The notes below the pieces were generated by a model that worked only from the letters and a program-made list of their open reading frames with translations, had not been told where the DNA came from and searched no databases. From positions 1-64,000 of IMG/VR virus record IMGVR_UViG_3300010413_000004: a stretch of 64,000 nucleotides of DNA; one strand, written 5' to 3'. Positions 31,972 to 39,827 of the stretch are shown here, piece after piece. Numbering within the stretch: the first letter of the stretch is position 1; each line of letters starts with the position of its first letter. This DNA comes from a virus. Position numbers and translations under genes: made by a program.

Positions 31972-32006
31972 AAAAAATTCTCCCTACTTAGTAGGGAGAA
32001 TTTTTT
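31972..32006 (+). terminator. Rho-independent terminator after the core protein gene
   Basis: A6 then TTCTCCCTAC, loop TTA, GTAGGGAGAA and T6. The perfect stem flanked by A and T runs could stop transcription from either side. Confidence 0.9.
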
Positions 32007-32045
32007 GTATCTGATGTTTATTTTTGGTAATTTACAAGTACCACA

Positions 32046-32053
32046 AATAAATA
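32046..32053 (+). promoter_or_regulatory. Late promoter-like box for gp21
   Basis: AATAAATA on the plus strand, 29 bases before the chosen gp21 start and just after the terminator. Confidence 0.5.
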
Positions 32054-32082
32054 GAAGTAAAGGTATGAATTTGGAGAATAAA

Positions 32083-32718
32083 ATGTCCCAACAGTTATTG
32101 GTTGAAGAATTAAATCCAGTAGAAAGTAACATTATCACTGAATCAAGTGGTGATGGAAAAAGCATGTGGATGAATGGCGTCTGCATGCAGAGTTCCATGA
32201 AGAACCGTAACGGCCGTAACTATCCCCTTCACGAGATTACTGCAGCTGTTAACTATGCTAACAAGATAATCAAAGAAAATAATGGTATCTTTGGTGAATT
32301 GGATCATCCTCAAACTTTGACTATCAACAGTGATCGTATTTCTCATGTCATTACAGAAATGTGGATGGATGGAAATAACGCGTATGGTAAAGCAAAGTTG
32401 CTGAATACACCAAACGGTCTTATCGCCCAGGAATTGCTTAAGAGTGGCGTAAAGATTGGTGTTTCAAGTCGTGGTTCTGGTCAGGTCAATGAGAGTGGCG
32501 AGGTTAGTGGTTTTAACTTTATTACTTACGACATCGTTATTACACCAAGTGCACCATCAGCATATCCTAACGTTATGTACGAGTCGCTTGAAGCTGCAAA
32601 GAATGGCCAGAAGATTTTGACTTTAGCAGAAGCTGTTAGAGAAGACGTGGATGCTCAAAAGTATTTCAAAAAAGAAATAATGAAGTGGTTAGAAACGGGC
32701 ATTTTTGCGAAACGTTAA
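32083..32718 (+). CDS. 21: Prohead core protease gp21
   Basis: 211 residues from the ATG at 32083, which has TTGGAG six bases upstream; the longer frame to 32005 includes the late promoter box. The N-terminal half has NGRNYPLHEI and the catalytic-type histidine in GELDHP (His75); the serine lies in GVSSRGSG (about 128-129). This is the His/Ser arrangement of T4 gp21-type proteases. It cleaves capsid and core proteins after (L/I)xE during head maturation; likely substrates gp22, gp23 and the two core proteins are its neighbours. Confidence 0.9.
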   Translation: MSQQLLVEELNPVESNIITESSGDGKSMWMNGVCMQSSMKNRNGRNYPLHEITAAVNYANKIIKENNGIFGELDHPQTLTINSDRISHVITEMWMDGNNAYGKAKLLNTPNGLIAQELLKSGVKIGVSSRGSGQVNESGEVSGFNFITYDIVITPSAPSAYPNVMYESLEAAKNGQKILTLAEAVREDVDAQKYFKKEIMKWLETGIFAKR

Positions 32719-32737
32719 ACTAAACTTCTAAAAACTT

Positions 32738-32770
32738 AAAAAACAACTGATACATAACCAGTTGTTTTTT
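32738..32770 (+). terminator. Rho-independent terminator after gp21
   Basis: AAAAAACAACTG and CAGTTGTTTTTT form a 12-bp stem with a 9-base loop ending in T6. Confidence 0.85.
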
Positions 32771-32821
32771 AACGAATTTTTTTCCACTCGTGGGAAAATC
32801 GTACACAAAAACTACACTAAT

Positions 32822-32829
32822 TATAAATA
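32822..32829 (+). promoter_or_regulatory. Late promoter TATAAATA for gp22-gp23
   Basis: A perfect TATAAATA, 40 bases before the gp22 ATG. No separate box is seen before gp23, so both are probably made from this strong promoter. Confidence 0.75.
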
Positions 32830-32869
32830 GTTACAACAAAAATTCTAAACATTTTTTTAGGAGAAACTG

Positions 32870-33847
32870 ATGAATGAATTGCTGCAGAAGCTTCTAGAAG
32901 CAGAATTGCTTTCTGAAGACACCAAGACTGAGCTTGAAACTGCTGCCCAAACAATGTTAGACGAAGCAATCGAGGCTGCTAGAACGGAAGAATCTGCAGC
33001 GGTTCGTGCTGAACTAACTGAACAGTGGGTAACTGAGCGTGACGCACTTATTGAAGCTATCGACGCTCAAGTAACAGAGTTTCTTGAAGGTGAACTTAAT
33101 GAGCTTAAAGAAGACATCGAGAGTTTTCGCGACATTGAAGCAGAATATGCTGAGCGTTTGGTCGAAGAAAAATCCAACATGTCTGCTGAGCTTCGTACTA
33201 ATCTTACCGATCTCGTCGAAAAGATTGATGCGTTCCTTGAAATTCGCTTAACCAACGAACTTGATGAGCTTCGCGAAGACATCGAAGAAACACGTAAGAA
33301 TGAATTTGGTCGTAAGATCTACGAAGCATTCGAAAAAGAATTTGCATCAGCTTACGCTGATGAAGAAAGCGCAGAAGTTTCCCTTCGTGAAACCGAACAG
33401 CGGCTTTCAGATGTTGCTGCTGCTCTTGAAGAATCCGAGCGTAAGCGTGCTGATCTTGAGCGCAGCATCAAAATGGAAAAAGTTCTATCTCCTCTTTCTG
33501 GTCGCCAGAAAGAAGTTATGGAAGCAATTCTTCGCAATGTTGATACAGATGCGTTGGAAGAAGGATACAAGACCTTCATTGGTCGCGTAATACGTGAAAC
33601 TGACAAAGACTCAGAGAAGGAAAGTGGAGTACTTGCTGAGGGTGCAGAAGACGAAGACGAAGATGACGATGAAGACGAAGATGAGAAAGAGTCTAAGAAG
33701 TCTAAGAAGAACAAAGACGACAAAGATTCTGACAAAATCAAAGAAGGCGCAATCGTCACCGGTGATACGGAACAAGTTATCGTAGAGGACGCAGATGAGG
33801 CTGAATTGCAGCGTCGTGCATACCTCAAGAAGCTTGCAGGTATCTAA
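32870..33847 (+). CDS. 22: Prohead scaffold protein gp22
   Basis: 325 residues, almost wholly helical and acidic, with coiled-coil pattern (for example LREDIEETRKNEFGRKIYEAF and LSDVAAALEESERKRADLERS). PLSGRQKEVMEAIL near 225 is a conserved point of this family. An acidic tract (about 258-275) and Lys-rich run follow. It forms the inner core on which the capsid assembles and is then degraded by gp21. AGGAG precedes the ATG. Position directly before gp23 is as in T4. Confidence 0.88.
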   Translation: MNELLQKLLEAELLSEDTKTELETAAQTMLDEAIEAARTEESAAVRAELTEQWVTERDALIEAIDAQVTEFLEGELNELKEDIESFRDIEAEYAERLVEEKSNMSAELRTNLTDLVEKIDAFLEIRLTNELDELREDIEETRKNEFGRKIYEAFEKEFASAYADEESAEVSLRETEQRLSDVAAALEESERKRADLERSIKMEKVLSPLSGRQKEVMEAILRNVDTDALEEGYKTFIGRVIRETDKDSEKESGVLAEGAEDEDEDDDEDEDEKESKKSKKNKDDKDSDKIKEGAIVTGDTEQVIVEDADEAELQRRAYLKKLAGI

Positions 33848-33880
33848 AAACCACTTTAACACTTTTTTGGAGAAATCAAA

Positions 33881-35350
33881 ATGAACGAGATTTTTGAGAA
33901 TTGGTCGGAAACTAAAACGACTTTACTTGAGGGTCTTTCTGCAGACAAACAAGCGATCATCGATCCGCTTCTTGAAAACCAGAAGTCCCACATGCTGCAT
34001 GAGACAGCTGCTGCTGGCTCTACTTCAGCACACGATATTGCGGGCTTCCGTAAAATCATGATTCCAATGATTCGTCGTATTATTCCTGGTACGATTGCAA
34101 CTGAGCTTGTTGGTGTTCAACCAATGTCCGGACCTGTTGGTCTAGCTTACACGCTACGTTACCGTTACGCCGAATCTGTAGCTGGTACATCTGCTGCTAA
34201 CCCACTTGGTCTTCCAGGTGCAATTACAGCTGGTGACGAGGTATTTGGTAACGGTGCTGGTTCTTCCGGTACTCCTATCCGTCAGTGGTACTCTTCTGCT
34301 GCAGGTAACGGTACAGGTTCTCCTGCTATCGATTCAGCTGCACAGGTAGCTGGTGCTTCTGGTCTTGCTGATGCTGCTTCTGGCGTTGCTGGTATCGACG
34401 GTACTCTAGCAAGCGGTTCTGCTTGGCCTTCAAGCCTCAATGCTGCTAACACCTCTGCATTTGGTCCTTACACCGACGCTCTTGGTCAACAAGTTGCTGG
34501 TTCACTTTACGGTGGTTCTGGTTCATACATCGAAGGTTCTGGTGGTCGTAAATTGACGCTTGACGTCGTAAGCCAGTCCGTCGAAGCTGGTAGCCGTAAG
34601 CTACAAGCTGGTTGGACCATCGAAGCTATGCAGGATCTAAACTCCCAGCATGGTCTAGACCTTGAGTCCGAAATGACTCGTGCACTTTCTGCTGAGATTG
34701 TTCAGGAAATCGACCAAGAGATCATCACCGATCTTATGGCTCTTGCTGGTACAGTTGATGCATTTGATGGTGCTGGTGCTGGTACATATGGCTTCAGCGG
34801 CAACTATGCTCCTGCATACGTTGGTGACCGTCTAGCTAACTTGGGTGTTGTTATCAACCGTGTTGCTAACGAAATCGCTCGCAAGACCCGTCGTGGTGCT
34901 GGTAACTACATTGTTGTTTCACCAATGGTTGTTTCTGTTCTTCAGTCTGCTGCTAAGTCTGTCTTTGCACCAGCTGTTGAAGGTTCCTTCAAAGGTCCTA
35001 ACAACACAATGTTGGTTGGTACTCTAAATGGTACAATCAAAGTCTACAGCTACCTATGGAACCAGGCTGGTTCTGGTATTAGCCTTGGCGCAACTCCAGC
35101 AGCTGCTGTTGACGACACAATCCTAGTTGGATACAAGGGTGGAAACGGTGAAACTGACTCCGGCTACTTCTACTGCCCATACATCCCACTAATGTCTTCT
35201 GGCGTTGTTGTTAATCCAGTTACCTTCCAGCCTGTCACTTCACTGATGACTCGTTACGGTAAGGCTGTGTTCACCAACACCGAAACATCTCTTGGTAACT
35301 CCGCTGACTACTACGGTAAGATCAACGTTGTTAACCTTGACCTTCTGTAA
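33881..35350 (+). CDS. 23: Major capsid protein gp23
   Basis: 489 residues. GFRKIMIPMIRRIIPGTIATELVGVQPMSGPVGLAYTLRYRY matches the N-terminal arm and core start of gp23; LTLDVVSQSVEAGSRKLQAGWTIEAMQDL, RGAGNYIVVSP and the C-terminal MTRYGKAVFTN also fit. Candidate protease sites of (L/I)xE type lie at LLE 30-32 and LHE 39-41. A Gly/Ser/Ala-rich stretch (about 110-215) forms a longer inserted region than I expect from T4. The ribosome site TTGGAG is clear, and codon use is richer in GC-ending codons than its neighbours, in line with very high expression. Confidence 0.95.
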   Translation: MNEIFENWSETKTTLLEGLSADKQAIIDPLLENQKSHMLHETAAAGSTSAHDIAGFRKIMIPMIRRIIPGTIATELVGVQPMSGPVGLAYTLRYRYAESVAGTSAANPLGLPGAITAGDEVFGNGAGSSGTPIRQWYSSAAGNGTGSPAIDSAAQVAGASGLADAASGVAGIDGTLASGSAWPSSLNAANTSAFGPYTDALGQQVAGSLYGGSGSYIEGSGGRKLTLDVVSQSVEAGSRKLQAGWTIEAMQDLNSQHGLDLESEMTRALSAEIVQEIDQEIITDLMALAGTVDAFDGAGAGTYGFSGNYAPAYVGDRLANLGVVINRVANEIARKTRRGAGNYIVVSPMVVSVLQSAAKSVFAPAVEGSFKGPNNTMLVGTLNGTIKVYSYLWNQAGSGISLGATPAAAVDDTILVGYKGGNGETDSGYFYCPYIPLMSSGVVVNPVTFQPVTSLMTRYGKAVFTNTETSLGNSADYYGKINVVNLDLL

Positions 35351-35368
35351 TAGGAAGGAAAGCAACAC

Positions 35369-35396
35369 AAAAAACCCCGCTTCGGCGGGGTTTTTT
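35369..35396 (+). terminator. Rho-independent terminator after the capsid gene
   Basis: A6, CCCCGC, loop TTCG, GCGGGG, T6. The UUCG tetraloop and GC stem make this the strongest terminator of the window. Confidence 0.95.
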
Positions 35397-35470
35397 ATTA
35401 TCATTAAAAAGTTTTCCTGTGTACGAATTTGTAGTAAAATGTGAGTTTGGATTGCATTTGGAATTACAAA

Positions 35471-35788
35471 ATGAATATTGACAACATTATCGTTGCAGGC
35501 CTAGTTGAAGGTTTAACAGAAAATGCGTTAGGAATTGATCCAACTGAAAATACGATCAACGTAAGTAAATATCGTGCCGAAGAATTGGAATGGTTCTTAC
35601 CACGAATTCTCGTTGAAGTTGGAATGTTTAAAACAACTAGCGAAATTCGTCGTATTCATGATCAACGTAAGAAAAGCTCAAAGATAATCGATCCTCTTTC
35701 TAAGAGTATTTGGAGAACGATCGATTCTTGTGAAGCTACATCTTTTAAAATTGGCAAAAAAGTATTCTGGTTATTTGTAACCAAATAA
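35471..35788 (+). CDS. Hypothetical protein after the capsid gene
   Basis: 105 residues from the ATG at 35471, not recognised. Helical, with VSKYRAEELEWFLPRILVEVGMFKTTSEIRR and KIGKKVFWLFV at the end. GGA lies 8 bases before the ATG. No late box precedes it; a weak TAAAAT -10-like element at 35434 is the only candidate promoter. Size and charge would suit a small regulator or nucleic acid-binding protein, but nothing proves this. Confidence 0.6.
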   Translation: MNIDNIIVAGLVEGLTENALGIDPTENTINVSKYRAEELEWFLPRILVEVGMFKTTSEIRRIHDQRKKSSKIIDPLSKSIWRTIDSCEATSFKIGKKVFWLFVTK

Positions 35789-35794
35789 TAAATA
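35787..35794 (+). promoter_or_regulatory. Late promoter-like box AATAAATA
   Basis: AATAAATA at the stop codon of the preceding gene, 22 bases before the GTG at 35817. Confidence 0.4.
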
Positions 35795-35816
35795 AAAAGG
35801 GTTACAAGGAAAAATA

Positions 35817-36152
35817 GTGGACGCGTTAACTTTTAAACAATATCTTAATTTATCAAAAGAACAGTTGCATCTTGCTGCTAAGCAAGTCCCAAAGCAAGTG
35901 GTTGAGTATTCTGTACGTAAGTATTGCAAGATCCCTTTAGGTGAGAGCAAAGAAACGAAAGAATACGTCAATCTTAAACCATCTAATATCATTCGTGTTG
36001 AATGGTTGTATGAAGATCTGGATAATCCAACACCGGTCCGCATTATACTTGCAGGTACAGATGATCCTACTCAATATTCTACCTTCTGGCAAGGGTCAAA
36101 GTTATTACAATGGCTTAACAGGAATACCCGCACTCTAAAAGCAAAACACTAG
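35817..36152 (+). CDS. Hypothetical protein
   Basis: 111 residues, GTG start with AAGGA seven bases upstream. Features: LTFKQYLNLSKEQLHLAAKQVPKQVVEYSVRKYCKIPLGES and IIRVEWLYEDLDNPTPVRIILAG. The first part resembles short segments seen near the N-terminus of phage structural accessory proteins, but I cannot name a family. It has its own terminator immediately after the stop and probably its own late promoter, so it is expressed as a single-gene unit. Confidence 0.6.
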   Translation: MDALTFKQYLNLSKEQLHLAAKQVPKQVVEYSVRKYCKIPLGESKETKEYVNLKPSNIIRVEWLYEDLDNPTPVRIILAGTDDPTQYSTFWQGSKLLQWLNRNTRTLKAKH

Positions 36153-36176
36153 AAAAGGCCGCAAAAGCGGCCTTTT
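36153..36176 (+). terminator. Rho-independent terminator
   Basis: AAAAGGCCGC, loop AAAA, GCGGCCTTTT, directly after the stop codon at 36152. Confidence 0.9.
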
Positions 36177-36188
36177 CTTCGTGCCTCA

Positions 36189-36196
36189 CATAAATA
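36189..36196 (+). promoter_or_regulatory. Late promoter-type box for the neck gene
   Basis: CATAAATA on the plus strand, 29 bases before the ATG at 36226, with AGGAG between. Confidence 0.65.
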
Positions 36197-36225
36197 CCCC
36201 CATACGTGAATAGGAGTATGTACGC

Positions 36226-39200
36226 ATGGGTGATTTTGATACCTTTTCTGACACCGCTTACCAATTAAAGGCCGAAGGCGAAAAGATAACGCTAACTTTC
36301 AAAAAAGGCGTTCCGACATCTAATCAAGGTACCATAGAATGGAATATTCCAACACCAGTTGAAGGGTGTTCGGATGCTAATGGCGTGTACAGTGGAATGG
36401 TAATACTGTTAAGTACCACTCCTCTTGATGCTCCAAATATTCCAATTGACGGTGTAGTGTATCAAGCCGACCCTACTGCCAATACCGACCTCCACACAGG
36501 AGATAAAATTGGTGGGAACGCATTGGTTGTTGGTGCAATTTATGAATGTGACAAGAAAGGTAGAGGAGAAACACTGACTACAACCTTAGTGATTTCTGAT
36601 CTACAAAGCGACACTCCTTATTACATCGGTGGCTACGCAACTGATTGTCAATTCAGATACCACTCTGATGGTATTCGAGCATATTCAGATGAATATGGGA
36701 AAGCTGATACGCCCGACCACCCATCTACGCAGAACATTTCAATAGGTGCGAATAATACTAATTGCATAACTCCGACAGATGGTACAGGTCTCGTTGCTGG
36801 CAATCAGTATTCTTTTGATGTTATTGTTGACCTAACATATCCTAATAAGACAAATGTTAAGACGTCTCAGATCAATATCAATGGTATTGATGCTGGAACA
36901 TATCAGCAACTTGTTGATCAAATAAACAAACAACTGAAGTTGGTTGACAATCCACCTCAGTCTCCAATTGCGCCAAATACTGGCGCACTATATTGGAACG
37001 CAACAACTAACAAATTATATGAGTATGATGGAACAACTCATAACGAATTATCAGTAATTGTTGAAGCAACTGATCCATCGATCATCACTGCTGGGGAATA
37101 CTGGTACAATCCTTTAACAGCAATTTTAAAAATACGAGGATCTTCTCCACTAACGTGGTTAGATGTTGAGTACTCAAACGTATCGTATGACCCAATAGCT
37201 CCCGTAGATAATGCGTATTGGTTCGATGGAACGACCGCTAGAATGTGGAATGGTGTTTCTTGGTGTGATCAGACTACATTAACAACTACAACAGATCCAG
37301 ACACATCCTGTCCAACACCATCAGCTGGAATGTTTTGGTATGATGAAACGTTAAGTATTCTCAAACGTTGGAGCGTATATGACCAACAGTGGGTATCATC
37401 TGCAGCTGTATCGTGGCCTGAAGCACCAAATCAACTTTCGCTTGGAACATATTGGTTTGATCTGAATACGAACAAACTATTTGTATTGGATATTGGTTCT
37501 GTTTGGTCTGATTTGTCTAGCTCAACATTTGTTCAAACAGTAGAGCCAATAACTCCAGCAGATCAAGATTTGTGGTTCAATCCAACAACAGAAGACCTAC
37601 ACCAATATAATAGTGCAACGCAGCTGTGGACACTATTGAATGTTTTGGTTTGGCCTGGTGATCCATCAGACGTTTCTTCGTGTGAAGTGTGGTGGAAAAC
37701 TACTGACAATACTCTATATTTGTGGGACAAAGTTAACTCTGAGTGGGATTTGGTAACGAATTTTACCATCTCACTTGCTGATCCATTATTACCTCAGCCC
37801 CTTGCAATAAACACAATTTGGTATAATCCAACTACCAAAGTCATGAACAGATATGATGGTAGTAGTTGGGTAGTTATCGAAGAGTATATTGCAAAATCAT
37901 CAGATCCAACTCTTGTTGTTACAGGAGATGTTTGGCACGATCTTACTACATCTACGTGGAAGCAATGGGGTATTCCAACTGCTAGTCAGTGGAATACATT
38001 TGATCCTGTTGATGCAAACATAGATCCAACAACTCTTCCATCTGGTACATATTGGTACAATACAACTGCCAATGTATTGAACGTAAGAAATGGCATTTCG
38101 TGGATTGTCGCCTACTATTCGGTTGCTCCGTATACTCCAAGCAGAGGTACGCTGTGGTTTGATACCTCAAACGATGAACTATATGAATGGTCAGGGACAA
38201 CTTGGGAAGTTTCACAACCATTTGCACGCGCTTATTTCTATAACTGTGGAATAACATTTGAATCTGCGCAACGTGGAAGTAGTACATTGTTGATCATTCC
38301 ATCGACTACAGTAACATCAGACTATCCAACAAGAACAATACCGTACGCACAATACTTGTGGGATCAAGTGTCACCAACCTCAGAAGTATTGTGGCCAAAA
38401 GAAGGATACGATGGTCAGTCGGGTGTTCCTTCGTATATGGAACTGGGAGTTGGTGATGATGGTACGCCTGATGAACGGCGTAAAATCATGGATGATATTC
38501 GTTATCAGCTTGGTTATCCAACCGTCGACGTTGAACTGACGCCTGTACAATTGGAAATCGCAGTACAGAAGGCCTTAGAAGCTTTCCGTAAGAGAAGTTC
38601 GTCTGCTTATAAACGAGGATTTTTCTTCCTAGACGTCAAACCATATGAACAGTCATATAAATTAACAAACAGACGAATTGGATATCACAAGATTGTTGAT
38701 ATCTCGGGTGCATTTAGATTCACTGCTGCTTTCTTGTCAACTGTTCATGGTAGTGGCGTATATGGTCAAGTTGTTCTTCAACATTTGTATAATATGGGCA
38801 CATACGACTTAACTAGCTTCCATCTCGTTTCACAATATGTTGAACAACTAGAGCATTTGTTTGCTACCAGATTGGTGTACAACTGGGACGAAACTGATCG
38901 AACGTTGAGTTTCTATCAATCGTTTGGCGTTGAAGAACGAGTATTGCTTGATTGTTCTGTGGAAAGAACAGAACAAGATCTAATGTCGGACAGATTTGCT
39001 AAGACGTGGATCAAAAGATATGCACTAGCCGAAGCTATGGTAATCTTAGCACAGGTACGTGGTAAGTATGGTTCGTTGCCTGGAGCTGGAGGAGGAATAT
39101 CATTGAACTCTTCAGACCTATTGGCCACTGCAGATGCTTATAAGGCAGAGTTGTTCGAACAACTCGAAGATTATGTTACCCAAAATCCTGAAGACTATGG

Positions 39201-39228
39201 CATGGGTAGTACATTCATAATTGGTTAA
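36226..39228 (+). CDS. 13: Neck protein gp13 fused to a long repeat-containing N-terminal region
   Basis: 1000 residues; T4 gp13 has about 309. The last ~250 residues match gp13: MDDIRYQLGYPTVDVELTPVQLEIAVQKALE near 755 and RFAKTWIKRYALAEAMVILAQVRGKYG. The N-terminal region starts with beta-rich sequence (1-250), then about nine copies of a ~45-60-residue unit with the pattern P-x-x-G-x-x-W(Y/F)-D/N...L-x-x-W/Y...W (for example SAGMFWYDETLSILKRW, LSLGTYWFDLNTNKLFV, DLWFNPTTEDLHQY). gp13 joins the portal to the tail; the extra part may be a collar fibre or decoration. AGGAG precedes the ATG. Confidence 0.82.
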   Translation: MGDFDTFSDTAYQLKAEGEKITLTFKKGVPTSNQGTIEWNIPTPVEGCSDANGVYSGMVILLSTTPLDAPNIPIDGVVYQADPTANTDLHTGDKIGGNALVVGAIYECDKKGRGETLTTTLVISDLQSDTPYYIGGYATDCQFRYHSDGIRAYSDEYGKADTPDHPSTQNISIGANNTNCITPTDGTGLVAGNQYSFDVIVDLTYPNKTNVKTSQININGIDAGTYQQLVDQINKQLKLVDNPPQSPIAPNTGALYWNATTNKLYEYDGTTHNELSVIVEATDPSIITAGEYWYNPLTAILKIRGSSPLTWLDVEYSNVSYDPIAPVDNAYWFDGTTARMWNGVSWCDQTTLTTTTDPDTSCPTPSAGMFWYDETLSILKRWSVYDQQWVSSAAVSWPEAPNQLSLGTYWFDLNTNKLFVLDIGSVWSDLSSSTFVQTVEPITPADQDLWFNPTTEDLHQYNSATQLWTLLNVLVWPGDPSDVSSCEVWWKTTDNTLYLWDKVNSEWDLVTNFTISLADPLLPQPLAINTIWYNPTTKVMNRYDGSSWVVIEEYIAKSSDPTLVVTGDVWHDLTTSTWKQWGIPTASQWNTFDPVDANIDPTTLPSGTYWYNTTANVLNVRNGISWIVAYYSVAPYTPSRGTLWFDTSNDELYEWSGTTWEVSQPFARAYFYNCGITFESAQRGSSTLLIIPSTTVTSDYPTRTIPYAQYLWDQVSPTSEVLWPKEGYDGQSGVPSYMELGVGDDGTPDERRKIMDDIRYQLGYPTVDVELTPVQLEIAVQKALEAFRKRSSSAYKRGFFFLDVKPYEQSYKLTNRRIGYHKIVDISGAFRFTAAFLSTVHGSGVYGQVVLQHLYNMGTYDLTSFHLVSQYVEQLEHLFATRLVYNWDETDRTLSFYQSFGVEERVLLDCSVERTEQDLMSDRFAKTWIKRYALAEAMVILAQVRGKYGSLPGAGGGISLNSSDLLATADAYKAELFEQLEDYVTQNPEDYGMGSTFIIG
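36950..38225 (+). repeat. Tandem W/Y-rich repeats in the neck protein
   Basis: About nine diverged units, best seen as (T/L)-(F/Y/L)-W-(Y/F)-(D/N) followed about 25-30 residues later by W-x(3-6). The DNA is not conserved between units, so the repeats are old. Similar single units occur in the two giant proteins at 47659 and 59033. Confidence 0.7.
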
Positions 39229-39241
39229 TCGATTGCGATTA

Positions 39242-39249
39242 GATAAATA
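39242..39249 (+). promoter_or_regulatory. Late promoter-type box
   Basis: GATAAATA on the plus strand, 32 bases before the ATG at 39282. Confidence 0.6.
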
Positions 39250-39281
39250 CGTTAACAGTAAACAAATATAAGGAAAACAAA

Positions 39282-39827
39282 ATGTCGCTACTTAAACAAC
39301 TACTCGAAGACATGAACATCCGAGACATGATGAGCATGGATAGTGGTGAAACACCTGACGATTCTATGGAACCTGATCGGGGGACAGAACCTCAAGAGGG
39401 AGAGAATGAATACGATGAATCGACACATGATGGTCTCGTTAAATTCTTTACTGACCATGAATATCCTAGTGACGAAGAAGTTCACCAACTAGCATCTGAT
39501 ATGGGTCTTGAGCCAGATGAGCTCGAAGAGCAAATTTATGCATTGTTGCATGCAGTACTCAAGGGGGTAGGAAAGCACAATGGTGTTCCTGATGAGGATT
39601 TTGACCCTGAGCAGCTTGCACGTGGCATTCAGGTTGAGCGTGAACATACAAATAATGATTGGGTCGCAAAGATGATTGCTAAAGATCACCTATCAGAGAT
39701 TCCTAACTATTACACATTATTGGATCAAATGGAGCAAGGTGCTGGTGTGGGGGATTCAGACGAAGGGTCTGACGATACCGATTCAGATGAAAGAGAATTT
39801 ACATTCACATCCCAGGGAATTGAATAA
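39282..39827 (+). CDS. DUF5661-type acidic protein
   Basis: 181 residues, strongly acidic. The centre EDFDPEQLARGIQVEREHTNNDWVAKMIAKDHLSEIPNYYTLLDQME matches a short domain found in many phage and mobile-element proteins (DUF5661 pattern: DPEQL..G...E.EHT......IA.DHL.E.P.YY). Function unknown. The N-terminal third is low complexity with many Asp/Glu/Met. Its stop overlaps the next ATG (TAATG), so it is coupled to the neck/tail genes. Confidence 0.7.
   Translation: MSLLKQLLEDMNIRDMMSMDSGETPDDSMEPDRGTEPQEGENEYDESTHDGLVKFFTDHEYPSDEEVHQLASDMGLEPDELEEQIYALLHAVLKGVGKHNGVPDEDFDPEQLARGIQVEREHTNNDWVAKMIAKDHLSEIPNYYTLLDQMEQGAGVGDSDEGSDDTDSDEREFTFTSQGIE

Noticed and set aside
32005-32082. 26-residue N-terminal extension of gp21
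   Set aside because: It contains the late box at 32046 and overlaps the terminator; TTGGAG directs the ATG at 32083.
33067-33862. Several minus-strand and alternative frames over gp22
   Set aside because: Ser/Arg-rich shadows caused by the GAA/GAT-rich codons of gp22.
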